DNA from: Lachnospiraceae bacterium
GTDB taxonomy: Bacteria; Bacillota; Clostridia; Lachnospirales; Lachnospiraceae
NCBI GenBank assembly: GCA_902363835.1
Contig: CABJBM010000010.1
Span: forward strand, 1 to 64,000
Reading direction: 5' to 3'
DNA length: 64,000 nucleotides
A model generated the notes under the pieces. That model was not told the DNA's origin. It made no database searches and saw only the letters and a list, made by a program, of their open reading frames with translations. The position numbers and the translations under genes are program-made. The first letter of the stretch is position 1. Every line of letters starts with the position of its first letter. Positions 43,798 through 52,664 of this stretch are shown one piece after another.

Positions 43798-45015
43798 ATG
43801 AGGAATTTTGAAAAATCCAGTAAGCTGGATCATGTGTGTTATGATATCAGAGGTCCGGTCATGGATGAAGCCAACCGGATGATTGACCAGGGAATTGATA
43901 TATTAAAATTAAATATCGGAAATCCGGCCCCTTTTGGCTTTTGTGCGCCGGAGGAGCTGCTCCGGCTGATGAATGATAACTTATCTCACACGGAGGGTTA
44001 TTCTGATTCCAAAGGGCTGCTTTCCGCCAGAAGGGCCATTGTTGAATACTGTAAGAAAAAAGGGATTGAACAGGTAACAGTGGATGATGTATACACGGGA
44101 AACGGTGTAAGCGAACTGATTACCTTATGCATGCAGGGGCTGCTAAACTGCGGGGATGAGATCCTTGTCCCTTCTCCGGATTATCCTTTATGGACTGCAT
44201 CCGTAACCCTTTCAGGAGGAACAGCCGTCCACTACCTATGCGACGAAGAAGCAGAATGGTACCCGGATATTGAGGATATAAAGCGTAAGATCACAAGCAG
44301 GACCAAGGGAATCGTCATCATCAACCCCAACAATCCTACAGGCACCCTGTATCCAAGGGAAGTTCTGGAGGAAATTGTGGAGGTCTGCCGGAACCATGGA
44401 CTGATCATTTTTGCAGATGAAATTTACGACAGGCTGGTGTTAGACGGCTTAGAGCATGTCTCCATCGCTTCCCTGGCCCCGGACCTTTTGACCATTACAT
44501 TCAACGGTCTTTCCAAATCCCATTTGATCGCAGGTTACCGCTGCGGCTGGATGAGCCTTTGCGGGGATAAATCCTTTGCAAAGGGATATGTGGAAGGAAT
44601 CAATCTTTTATCCTCCATGAGGCTTTGCTCCAATGTTCCGGCTCAGTCCGTAATAGAAGCTGCCCTGGGAATGGAAGAGGAAACTAAAAAATTGCTGGTT
44701 CCGGGAGGAAGAATATACGAACAAAGGGAATACACCTATGAGGCCTTAAATGCCATTCCGGGAATTTCCGTGATAAAGCCAAAAGCAGCTTTTTACATGT
44801 TTCCTAAAATTCATACCGATAAATTTAATATTTACGATGACGAGAAGTTTGTTTTAGACTTTTTAAAGGATAAGAAGATCCTGCTGACCCATGGGGGCGG
44901 GTTCCACTGGGAAAAACCGGACCATTTCCGGGTGGTTTACCTTCCAGAGCTAAGCCAGCTGAAGATGGCATGTGATAATCTGGCGGATTTTATGTCCTAT
45001 TACATACAAAAATAA
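43798..45015 (+). CDS. alaA: Alanine aminotransferase-type PLP enzyme, AlaA-like
   Basis: A 405-residue class I/II aminotransferase. The family opening LDHVCYDIRGPVMDEANRM and LKLNIGNPAPFGF match the E. coli AlaA (YfbQ) branch. GNGVSELITLCMQGLL and INPNNPTGTLY bind PLP and substrate, and the PLP Lys is in FNGLSKSHLIAGYR. It makes alanine from pyruvate and glutamate. The T-box upstream with an Ala codon supports this assignment independently. Confidence 0.93.
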   Translation: MRNFEKSSKLDHVCYDIRGPVMDEANRMIDQGIDILKLNIGNPAPFGFCAPEELLRLMNDNLSHTEGYSDSKGLLSARRAIVEYCKKKGIEQVTVDDVYTGNGVSELITLCMQGLLNCGDEILVPSPDYPLWTASVTLSGGTAVHYLCDEEAEWYPDIEDIKRKITSRTKGIVIINPNNPTGTLYPREVLEEIVEVCRNHGLIIFADEIYDRLVLDGLEHVSIASLAPDLLTITFNGLSKSHLIAGYRCGWMSLCGDKSFAKGYVEGINLLSSMRLCSNVPAQSVIEAALGMEEETKKLLVPGGRIYEQREYTYEALNAIPGISVIKPKAAFYMFPKIHTDKFNIYDDEKFVLDFLKDKKILLTHGGGFHWEKPDHFRVVYLPELSQLKMACDNLADFMSYYIQK

Positions 45016-45046
45016 TCATTTAAAAGCCACAATGGTCTTAAACATC

Positions 45047-45091
45047 AAAAGAGCATTGGGACGGCCTGTTTCCGGCTGCCAATGCTCTTTT
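45047..45091. terminator. Bidirectional terminator between alaA and the dlt-like operon
   Basis: AAAAGAGCATTGG (45047-45059) pairs with CCAATGCTCTTTT (45079-45091), 13 bp, A-run before and T-run after, so it serves both converging transcripts. Confidence 0.85.
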
Positions 45092-45095
45092 AGCG

Positions 45096-46061
45096 TTAAT
45101 TCTGTTCCGTGAGTTTGAGATAACTTTTCAGTTCTCTGTTCCAATCCTCAAACCCTTCATCCTTCCGGTGGTCAGTCAGATCCGTGTGTTCGGACAAATA
45201 TTTTCCCATGTAATCTGACACCTTTTTTGCCCCAAAGTAGTTTAAGTGATCCCCATCATCCCGGGAGTCTTTTGCCCAGTCAATGCCCAGGGTATCAATA
45301 TCCAGATTCAGGTCAAGATAAATCAGATGGTTTTCATTGGCAAAGGCCGCAGCCGCATTGTGCTTGGCGTAAGACCAGCACTTTGGCGACGGAGCGCTGT
45401 AAAGGATCAGCTGGATATTTTTATCCCTGCACAGACTTGCAATTTTATTTAAGTATAATAAGGGCTGGTCGTCAATCACATAAACATCGTCTGTTTCCGT
45501 GACATAAGGCCCGCTTTTATAGGGCTTTACGATTGCGCTGTATTGGTATCCCTTATAAACCGTGGTGGGCCCCTGCTTTACCTTGTGACCCAAGGCCCTT
45601 AGCATGTAAAAGTGAAAATATTTCCAGTTATCGTGGTATTTGTAGATGGGAAATAATTTTTTTACTCCTTCCTCAATGGAAGTTTCAAGGGTGTTGATAT
45701 ATTTAAAATCCCTGTAAAAAGCATTGGTTTCTATGAAAACGATTTTTGGATGCTGGTTCTTAATCAGCCGTTCCAGCAAATAGTACGTATCCTGCAGCTG
45801 CTGGCTTGGGACGCCGCAATTATACCCGGAGTAGCCGTAAGTATTCCAGATCTCCATGGGTGAAATGCTGGCGCTGCATTCGCTGTCTCCAATGGACACA
45901 TAATCTATGGTGTTTTTTGGTTCCTTTAAAATACCGTTTGCCTTTTTGTACAGACTCTCTCCCATGTTGTTATAGGGAAGAAGCAGGTAGGAGGCAATGT
46001 ACAATAAAATAAAGAGTCCTGCTGTAAATGAAATTGATTTTATTCTGTTTTTGCTCATCAT
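45096..46061 (-). CDS. SGNH/DltD-like surface transferase
   Basis: A 321-residue protein with one N-terminal membrane anchor (about 10-30) and an outside SGNH-like domain. The Ser motif is SIGDSECSASISP with Ser60, and the late DxxH pair is Asp269/His272 in DDGDHLNYFG. It is shorter than typical DltD, and the GDSE block is closer to SGNH partners of MBOAT enzymes. It probably takes or hands on the acyl group on the outer face. It is the last gene of the operon, 11 bp after the MBOAT gene. Confidence 0.82.
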   Translation of the reverse strand: MMSKNRIKSISFTAGLFILLYIASYLLLPYNNMGESLYKKANGILKEPKNTIDYVSIGDSECSASISPMEIWNTYGYSGYNCGVPSQQLQDTYYLLERLIKNQHPKIVFIETNAFYRDFKYINTLETSIEEGVKKLFPIYKYHDNWKYFHFYMLRALGHKVKQGPTTVYKGYQYSAIVKPYKSGPYVTETDDVYVIDDQPLLYLNKIASLCRDKNIQLILYSAPSPKCWSYAKHNAAAAFANENHLIYLDLNLDIDTLGIDWAKDSRDDGDHLNYFGAKKVSDYMGKYLSEHTDLTDHRKDEGFEDWNRELKSYLKLTEQN

Positions 46062-46072
46062 CTCACCACCTC

Positions 46073-47656
46073 TTAAAATCCGGCATAAATAAGCTTTGCA
46101 GGCACGTATCCGTCGCCATATGCCCCTAATACAATAATAAGGAGAATGGCAGCGTATAGAAAGCTCCAGCGGGCAAATAGGTTCCAGCCGGAAATACGTT
46201 GCCGGATGGAGATCCCATGTTCATGGATCAGACCAACTGTGTACACCGCAATAAAACCAAAGAATATGGCAATGAAATCCGGCAGGGACAGTCCAAGCTT
46301 AAGCAGGGAGCCGTCTGTGACTGCGGACCAATGAAAGCCGGTGAAAATGGACCGGAACATATTCATGCCTTCGGTCAGGCTGTTTGCCCGGAAGAAAAGC
46401 TCACCAATAAACACGATCAAAAGCAGCTTCACCGTCTGAAAGCTCCGGTACAAGGTACCGGTCCGGTTGATCCTTAAAACATTGGCAATCCTTTGGACCG
46501 TAGGCTCCATCAGATTCTCCAAAAGGATGAGAACAAAATAATACATTCCAAAGAAAATATAGTTCCAGCCGGTTCCATGCCACAGTCCGTTTAAGATCCA
46601 CACCCCAAATAAGGCGACAGAAGAGGAAATGACCTGCCCCGGATGCTTCCCGAATTTAGCCCTGGATTTCTTTCCCAGGTTTTTGGCAAATTTGGTCAGG
46701 GATATGGGATAGAAAATATAATCCTTTAACCAGGCGCCAAGGGTGATGTGCCAGCGTCTCCAGAATTCCGATGGGGTTTTGGAGAAAAAGGGCTGGCGGA
46801 AGTTTTCGGGAATGGTTACCCCAAACATTTCTCCGGTTCCTATGGTCATGTCAATACAGCCGGAAAAATCTGCATACAGCTGAAAGGTATATAAAACGGC
46901 TCCCGCCATAATAATGATCCCGCCGTAATGATTGGGGGTGTCAAAGATGGTTTCCACAAGCAGATTAAGGCGGTCTGCAATAACAAGCTTTTTAAATAGT
47001 CCCCACATCAACCGCTGGAGGCCGTAGGTAATGTTCCTGTATTCCAGAGGCTTTCCCTGGTAAAGGTCCTGGGCGGTCTGAGAGTAGCGGCAGATGGGAC
47101 CTTCCAAAAGTGAAGGAAAAAAGGAGAGGTACAAAGCCAGCCTGCCTAAATTACTGTCAGCCTCTATTTTTTCGTAATAAACATCAACCAGATAGGAAAT
47201 CGCCTGCAAAGTGTAAAAAGAGATCCCAATGGGCAGGGCAAATTTCATGGAAGGCAGAAACCTTGGGAAGGATATTGCCTTTAATAGTACGTTTAAATTT
47301 TCAAAAAAGAAACCTGAGTATTTTAAGACCAGTAAAATGCTAAGCTGCAATCCGATTCCAAACCATAAGATTCTGCGGCGTCTGCTTTCATAAGCCGCCT
47401 TTTTTGTCTTTTTATCTTCAGGGGCATACTCCCCTGACAAATAGTCTTTTTTACAGGAAGCAAGCCATAAGCCCATGTGATGAATGGAAAGGGTTGAAAA
47501 AAGCAGGTATACCAGCAGCCTGCCGCTAAAGGAAAGGAAGAAAACATAACTGGCGCATAGCAGGATCCTGTAACGGCGGCTCTGGGGCGTAAAGTGGTAG
47601 GCCAGAAGTACAGCCGGCAAAAAGATAAAAAGGTACAGGAGTGAGTTGTAAGCCAT
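46073..47656 (-). CDS. MBOAT family acyltransferase, DltB/AlgI-like
   Basis: A 527-residue polytopic membrane protein. The MBOAT catalytic His is His360 in NGLWHGTGWNY, with a second conserved His303 in FWRRWHITLGAWLKDYIFYP; PIGISFYTLQAISYLVDVYY is the family entry motif. It would move the carrier-bound acyl group through the membrane to a surface acceptor. It starts 3 bp after the carrier protein stop (TAAGCCATG), so it is coupled to it. Confidence 0.92.
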   Translation of the reverse strand: MAYNSLLYLFIFLPAVLLAYHFTPQSRRYRILLCASYVFFLSFSGRLLVYLLFSTLSIHHMGLWLASCKKDYLSGEYAPEDKKTKKAAYESRRRRILWFGIGLQLSILLVLKYSGFFFENLNVLLKAISFPRFLPSMKFALPIGISFYTLQAISYLVDVYYEKIEADSNLGRLALYLSFFPSLLEGPICRYSQTAQDLYQGKPLEYRNITYGLQRLMWGLFKKLVIADRLNLLVETIFDTPNHYGGIIIMAGAVLYTFQLYADFSGCIDMTIGTGEMFGVTIPENFRQPFFSKTPSEFWRRWHITLGAWLKDYIFYPISLTKFAKNLGKKSRAKFGKHPGQVISSSVALFGVWILNGLWHGTGWNYIFFGMYYFVLILLENLMEPTVQRIANVLRINRTGTLYRSFQTVKLLLIVFIGELFFRANSLTEGMNMFRSIFTGFHWSAVTDGSLLKLGLSLPDFIAIFFGFIAVYTVGLIHEHGISIRQRISGWNLFARWSFLYAAILLIIVLGAYGDGYVPAKLIYAGF

Positions 47657-47659
47657 GGC

Positions 47660-47887
47660 TTATTCCTCTTTTAACCGGTTGATCATGTTCCACATTGCGT
47701 TCGCAGAATTAAAATTAGCGGGTACCATGTCTATGGGGGTGATTTCAATATCAAATGCATCTTCTAACTCCGGTATAAGGGAGAGAATGGAAAATGAGTC
47801 TAAAAGACCTCCGTCAATAAGCGCTGTTTCTGTTTCATAGTCAATGCCAGGATTAATGCCCTTTAAGATTTCTAATAACTGTTTCAT
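47660..47887 (-). CDS. Acyl carrier protein, DltC-like
   Basis: A 75-residue carrier protein. The phosphopantetheine Ser is Ser31 in GLLDSFSILSL; LEDAFDIEITPIDM and the four-helix pattern fit DltC-like carriers. It receives the aminoacyl group from the adenylation enzyme encoded two genes upstream. The decarboxylase gene lies directly upstream, with a 14-bp gap, and the MBOAT gene directly downstream. Confidence 0.9.
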   Translation of the reverse strand: MKQLLEILKGINPGIDYETETALIDGGLLDSFSILSLIPELEDAFDIEITPIDMVPANFNSANAMWNMINRLKEE

Positions 47888-47901
47888 GATTTATGTCTCC
47901 T

Positions 47902-49074
47902 TTATGATTGAAAATAATTGAAAGCATCCGTAGGAAAACCAGGTCTTGCAATGCGGAAATGCTCTTTTGCAGAATAGAGAAGTACCTGGGGCAGATCTCT
48001 GCTTAAAAATAAAGACATGCCCTCTGTAACCGAATAAGCACCGGTCCTTTGGAAAATAAGCGGGTCCCCTGTTTGTAAGTCGTAAAAGGGATATTGTTTC
48101 ACCAGCACATCGCTGGCAGTACAAAGGGAGCCGCAGACAGTCCATTCCTTTGTCTCCCCATCCCGGTGATTCAACATGAGGATGGGCGGTTTTTTCATGG
48201 CAAGCATTTGCCCGTAATAATTCAGTTGGTGGATGCCGCCGTCAACAATGCAATACGGTTCCCCCTTGTTTGTTTTCATGTCAACCACCCTGGTTACATA
48301 GGAACCGCAGGGGGCGGCGATGAATCGTCCCATTTCTAATGCGATCCTGCCTCCAAAGGCAAGGCTTTTGAGAGCTGCGGCAAGGCCGTTTAACATCTCA
48401 TCCTCTTCATTTTTCTCCTCTTCAAAATAACAGATGGGCAGTCCCGGACCGTATTCCAGCTTGTTGACCGTAAAGCCGTACTGCTGGTTTAATTCCAGGC
48501 AAAACCGGTCCAGCATCTTCAGCTCGTTTTCTAATTTCTTTAAGGACCTCTTTTGGGTGCCGGAAAAGTACTGGATCCCTTCAATTGTTATAAATTCACT
48601 GTGGTTCTGTGCAATGATTTGCCGGATCAGGCTTTCATCCATGCCAAACTGGTTGCCGCAGGTCAGGCGGAGAAGAACCCGTACCCGCGTTTGAAGGCGC
48701 TCTCCACAGGAGGCTAACATCTGCCAGTGGGAAAGAGATTCAGCCGTGTAAATGATCTGATCTGCGTATTGTTTTATGGCGTATTCCACATCCTCAGGCT
48801 TCTTATGTACACCGGACATAACGACTTTTCCCATGGTTACGCCGGCCCTTTCGCAAATGGAAAATTCTCCGGGAGAACAAACCTCAAAGGAATCCACCAG
48901 GTCCTCCAGTTCCTTAATGACAAATGGATTGGCCTTCATGGCATAACATAATTCCACCTCTGGTCTCAGAACACCCCGGATTTTTCTGATCTGCATGGCC
49001 AGAATATCCGTATCAAAAATGTAAAAGGGAGTTGCGTACTCATGAATGGCATATTCAAATTTTGTTTCGCTCAT
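47902..49074 (-). CDS. PLP-dependent decarboxylase of alanine-racemase fold (LysA/BtrK-like)
   Basis: A 390-residue type III PLP enzyme. The PLP Lys is Lys47 in CYAMKANPFV, GNQFGMDES and EMGRFIAAPCGSYVTRV are the phosphate and barrel motifs, and the catalytic Cys of the partner subunit is Cys318 in CGSLCTASD. The acidic residue that follows this Cys in diaminopimelate and ornithine decarboxylases (CES/CDG) and meets the distal amino group is Thr here, so the substrate is probably not a diamino acid. Its place between adenylation and carrier genes suggests it acts on a carrier-bound amino acid, as BtrK does on glutamyl-BtrI. It overlaps the adenylation gene by 4 bp (ATGA). Confidence 0.85.
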   Translation of the reverse strand: MSETKFEYAIHEYATPFYIFDTDILAMQIRKIRGVLRPEVELCYAMKANPFVIKELEDLVDSFEVCSPGEFSICERAGVTMGKVVMSGVHKKPEDVEYAIKQYADQIIYTAESLSHWQMLASCGERLQTRVRVLLRLTCGNQFGMDESLIRQIIAQNHSEFITIEGIQYFSGTQKRSLKKLENELKMLDRFCLELNQQYGFTVNKLEYGPGLPICYFEEEKNEEDEMLNGLAAALKSLAFGGRIALEMGRFIAAPCGSYVTRVVDMKTNKGEPYCIVDGGIHQLNYYGQMLAMKKPPILMLNHRDGETKEWTVCGSLCTASDVLVKQYPFYDLQTGDPLIFQRTGAYSVTEGMSLFLSRDLPQVLLYSAKEHFRIARPGFPTDAFNYFQS

Positions 49075-50594
49075 GGCTGTTTTCCTTTCCCCATTTCCAG
49101 TAATTTTTTTCTGTCTAATTTCCCGTTTGCAGTGACCGGTAATTCCCGGAGAGGGCAGAAGGCGGAAGGGATCATGTAAACAGGCAGGGATTCTCTCATT
49201 CGGATTGAAATTTCCTTTCCCTCCATAGCACCGACATAAAAGGCTGTGATCCTGCTTTTTTCCTCATCAAAAACACAGCATGCCCGCTCAATGAGGGGAT
49301 AGCTGTTTAAGATCGCTTCGATCTCTTCCAGTTCTATGCGGTGCCCCATGTGCTTGATCTGGAAATCCTTGCGCCCGGCAAAACAAAGTTCTCCATGTTC
49401 CTGGTAAAAAGCCAGATCACCGGTGCGGTAAATGGTTTCTAAGTAACGGGTGTTAAGAGGGTTTTGCACAAATGCCCGTTTGGTCTGCTCCAGATTGTTA
49501 TAATACCCCAGGGCCAGGGCCGTTCCGGATACGCAGATTTCTCCCACCTGTCCTTTTTCTGTAACCAGCTTGTCATCCTGGTCCAGCAGGAAAACTTTTT
49601 CATTGGGAAACGCTTTTCCTATTGGCAGTGTTTCATGAGCTTCAAATTTCCGGTCCACAGGGTAGCAGGTACAGTTGCATGTGATTTCCGTAGGGCCGTA
49701 CAGGTTCACATACCTTGCATCAGGAAGGTGCTCCTGCCAGGTTGTTAAATGTTTAACAGGCATTGCCTCGCCGCTGAATAAAACCTTATTGACCCTGGAA
49801 GGAACTTTATAGGTGAAGCCTTTTAGCTGAGTGATCAGGCACAGGGCGGAAACCGCCCAGATTAAGGTGGTTACCTTGCGCTCACATAAGTAATCCAGCA
49901 GTTCTGTGGGAATGGAGAATAATTTCTTTGGGATGATGACCATGGTGGCACCGGTTTTAAGGGTGGAGTAAATATCCTTAACAGACACATCAAAGTCAAA
50001 AGGAGCCTGGTTCCCTATTATGTCTTCCCCGGTTATTCCAAACATGGAAGGAAAATATTCCATAAAATCAATGACAGACCGGTGGCTGACCAATACGCCC
50101 TTTGGAACTCCCGTTGAGCCGGAGGTAAAATTACAGTACAATGGATCAATATCCAGGGACAGCTTCCGGATGAGGTTTAAGGATTCTTCCTTTATTTCGC
50201 TTTTAACAGCTTCATGGTAATCAAACAGATTTCCGGAAAATCCGGCGTCTTCCAGCAGGGCCTTTGTATTCCCCAATGTGACGGCAGAGCCTGGATTAAG
50301 GACCTTAAGGATCTGGCGGAGGCGGGCAGCCGGCTGTCCCGGATTGATGAGAACGTAAAAGCACCCGGCATATACAATTCCCATAAATGCGGTCAAAGCC
50401 TCCACATTTTTATCCATAAAAACAACAACAGGGCTTCCCGGCGGTTCAAAATCAGAAAGAAAGCTGCCGATTTGTCTGGCATTTGACAGCAGTTCCCGAT
50501 AAGAACAGCTTTTTTCCTGATCCTCTGCCGCAATTTTCTCCGGATGGAGGCTTGCGGAGTGTTCCAGATACTCTAATACGTTTTTCATAGGCAT
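49071..50594 (-). CDS. Amino acid adenylation enzyme, DltA-like
   Basis: A 507-residue stand-alone adenylation domain. Core motif A3 is FTSGSTGVPKG at 156-166, A5 is NLYGPTEITCN, A7 is YRTGDLAFY and A10 is ANGKLDRKK. It activates an amino acid with ATP and loads the carrier protein. Manual alignment to GrsA gives pocket residues D202, V203, K206, S249, L272, S274, L298, C306, N307. Lys at the third position resembles the surfactin Glu pocket (DAK...), while DltA's key Cys is Ser274 here; D-alanine is therefore doubtful. The start overlaps the kinase stop as TAATG. Confidence 0.88.
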   Translation of the reverse strand: MPMKNVLEYLEHSASLHPEKIAAEDQEKSCSYRELLSNARQIGSFLSDFEPPGSPVVVFMDKNVEALTAFMGIVYAGCFYVLINPGQPAARLRQILKVLNPGSAVTLGNTKALLEDAGFSGNLFDYHEAVKSEIKEESLNLIRKLSLDIDPLYCNFTSGSTGVPKGVLVSHRSVIDFMEYFPSMFGITGEDIIGNQAPFDFDVSVKDIYSTLKTGATMVIIPKKLFSIPTELLDYLCERKVTTLIWAVSALCLITQLKGFTYKVPSRVNKVLFSGEAMPVKHLTTWQEHLPDARYVNLYGPTEITCNCTCYPVDRKFEAHETLPIGKAFPNEKVFLLDQDDKLVTEKGQVGEICVSGTALALGYYNNLEQTKRAFVQNPLNTRYLETIYRTGDLAFYQEHGELCFAGRKDFQIKHMGHRIELEEIEAILNSYPLIERACCVFDEEKSRITAFYVGAMEGKEISIRMRESLPVYMIPSAFCPLRELPVTANGKLDRKKLLEMGKGKQP

Positions 50595-51922
50595 TACTCC
50601 TCTTTGGCCGGTTCCATTGGAAAGGTTACACGGACGCTGAAATTTGCCCGGGTTTTTTGTATTTCAAAGGTACCGTTCATTTGTTCTACAATTTTCTGGC
50701 AGGTTTTGAGTCCAATGTTGGTGCTTTCCAAAAACACGCTGTCCTTGCGGATCTCATTGGAAATGGTGATGATCAGGTCATTGCCGTTAGTATGGCTTTT
50801 GACAATGACCGGTTGATCCTTGCCGGCATATTTTTTTACATTGGAAAACAGGTTATCAAACAACCGCCTTAGATATTGGATATCAGCGGTTATGGTGCAG
50901 GGCTGTTCTGCAAATTCTGTTTTTACATCAAATCCCAGGTTGCCAAGGTCAAATACGTATTCCATAAAAAGCTGCTGGAGCAGGATCTTTGCGTCAAATG
51001 ACTCCATCTGCATCAATATCCTTTCCTTTCCGAATACGAGGAAGTACTGGAACAGCCGGTCAGATAAGTCCTTTAACTGAATGGACTTTTCCCTGCAGCT
51101 TTTGATGTATTTGTCAAGCTGTTCTTCCGAATGATAGTTTTTTGAGTCCAGTATTTCTAAGTAGCCGATAAGGGAAGTAAGGGGCGTGCGTATGTCATGG
51201 GACATGGAAGTGATCAGCTCCCTGTTTGCTTCCCAGGCGTCCTTTTCACTTTTATATCTGGTAATAATGGAATTTCTCATGTTATCCGCATTTTTTGCCA
51301 GAAGGGAGATTTCATCATTCCCTTTATAATAAATCGGCTGCTCCAAATCCCCTTTTTCTATCAGAGACACTTCCTTTGAAAGAAGCATGATCCTGGCGAT
51401 GATCCGGTGGTTATAGAGAATCAGGATCACAAACAGAATCAGGAAAAAGATCCCCCATGAAACGTAAGATACCAGGTTATACCACTTTATTTCCGATGAA
51501 TCGATGATGGATACGGAATAGGTTCCGTCGCTGAAGGTGATATTCCTGGTGGCCTCCTTGATGTTTTCCCCAGTGGAGCCGGAAGTTTCATAGGCAGCGT
51601 AGGCATCATTCCAAAAGCCGGACTCGTAGATGATCTCATTGCCGTTAAAAATAGTCACGTAAACGTATTTGTGGTTTTTCACCCATTTGGAAATGGATCT
51701 TACGTTTTTCACGGAAATATGGTATTTATTAATGTAATTTTCAAAAGAGTTCTGATAACCGGTCAGACGCTTCCATGCGGCATCTTCATTCATATGGTTT
51801 CTGGATACCAGATAATCCCCAAAAACCTGGGAGGCAAAGTACATTCCAAAGCTGATGACAGCTCCAAAGATCAATACAAATATCTGTTTATACCGTAAAG
51901 ATGAGATCCATTTATGCTTCAT
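50594..51922 (-). CDS. HAMP-domain sensor histidine kinase
   Basis: A 442-residue membrane kinase. Helices are at about 11-33 and 149-170 with an outside sensor of about 115 residues, HAMP at about 171-225, H-box SMSHDIRTPLTSLIGYLEIL with His242, N-box LRRLFDNLFSNVKKYAG, and a shortened ATP lid lacking a clear DxGxG (STNIGLKTCQKI). It senses an envelope or peptide signal and phosphorylates the response regulator. It overlaps the regulator gene by 11 bp and the adenylation gene by 1 bp. Confidence 0.9.
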   Translation of the reverse strand: MKHKWISSLRYKQIFVLIFGAVISFGMYFASQVFGDYLVSRNHMNEDAAWKRLTGYQNSFENYINKYHISVKNVRSISKWVKNHKYVYVTIFNGNEIIYESGFWNDAYAAYETSGSTGENIKEATRNITFSDGTYSVSIIDSSEIKWYNLVSYVSWGIFFLILFVILILYNHRIIARIMLLSKEVSLIEKGDLEQPIYYKGNDEISLLAKNADNMRNSIITRYKSEKDAWEANRELITSMSHDIRTPLTSLIGYLEILDSKNYHSEEQLDKYIKSCREKSIQLKDLSDRLFQYFLVFGKERILMQMESFDAKILLQQLFMEYVFDLGNLGFDVKTEFAEQPCTITADIQYLRRLFDNLFSNVKKYAGKDQPVIVKSHTNGNDLIITISNEIRKDSVFLESTNIGLKTCQKIVEQMNGTFEIQKTRANFSVRVTFPMEPAKEE

Positions 51923-52625
51923 CGATCTGATAGCCCTTTCCCCAAACGGTTCGTATGATGACAGGATTATTAAAATCCAGTTCCAGTTTTTTCCGAAGCT
52001 TTAAAATGTGGACCATGACCGTATTAGTGGAAGAAGGCAGGAACTTATCATTCCATACGCCCTCATAGATTGCCTGTGCATCCTTGGCTTTTCCCCTGTT
52101 CCTGACCAGATACATCAAAACCTGGAATTCCGTATCCGTAAGCTCGATTTTTTGATTTTCCCGGTAAACAAAACGGCCTGCAGTATCGATCCGGATATCC
52201 TGAAGACGAATTTCCGAAAGATTTAAAACAGGCTCTGCCTTCCCTTTATAGACCACATACCTTCTTAAAAGAGAGCGGACCTTCATGAGAAGCTCAGCCT
52301 GTGAAAATGGCTTTACCAGATAATCATCGCCGCCGTTTTCATAGGCCGACCTTTTGTCGCCTTCCTCTGATTTTGCCGTTAAAAACAATACGGGAGCAGA
52401 AGATATTTTCCTGATCTGGGTACAGGCATCAATGCCTGACAGACCGGGCATCATGATATCCAGAATAATAAGGTCAATGTCAGGATTTTTTGTAACGGCT
52501 GCCACCGCATCGTTTCCATTGATTGCTGACCATACGGAATAGCCTTTGTTTTCCAACTGAATGCGGAGAACCTCCCGAATATCCGCATCATCATCCACTA
52601 CCAGTATCTGCTGTGCTGTGTTCAT
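51912..52625 (-). CDS. OmpR-family response regulator
   Basis: A 237-residue response regulator. The receiver has the acidic cluster VVDDDAD at 9-15 and phospho-acceptor Asp56 in LIILDIMMPG; LTAKSEEGDK and DDYLVKPFS complete it. The winged-helix DNA domain covers about 130-235 (VMVHILKLRKKLE, WGKGYQID). It is first gene of the operon after AAAGGAGG. Direct repeats of ATTAAGAA before its promoter suggest autoregulation of the whole locus. Confidence 0.93.
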   Translation of the reverse strand: MNTAQQILVVDDDADIREVLRIQLENKGYSVWSAINGNDAVAAVTKNPDIDLIILDIMMPGLSGIDACTQIRKISSAPVLFLTAKSEEGDKRSAYENGGDDYLVKPFSQAELLMKVRSLLRRYVVYKGKAEPVLNLSEIRLQDIRIDTAGRFVYRENQKIELTDTEFQVLMYLVRNRGKAKDAQAIYEGVWNDKFLPSSTNTVMVHILKLRKKLELDFNNPVIIRTVWGKGYQIDEA

Positions 52626-52664
52626 GAATCGGCGGCCTCCTTTTCTATTAATTTAATATGAAAA

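Noticed and set aside
45096..50594. Canonical dltABCD (D-alanylation) operon
   Set aside because: Contains an extra PLP decarboxylase, a non-DltA adenylation pocket and a shorter SGNH protein, so the plain Dlt label would hide the difference.
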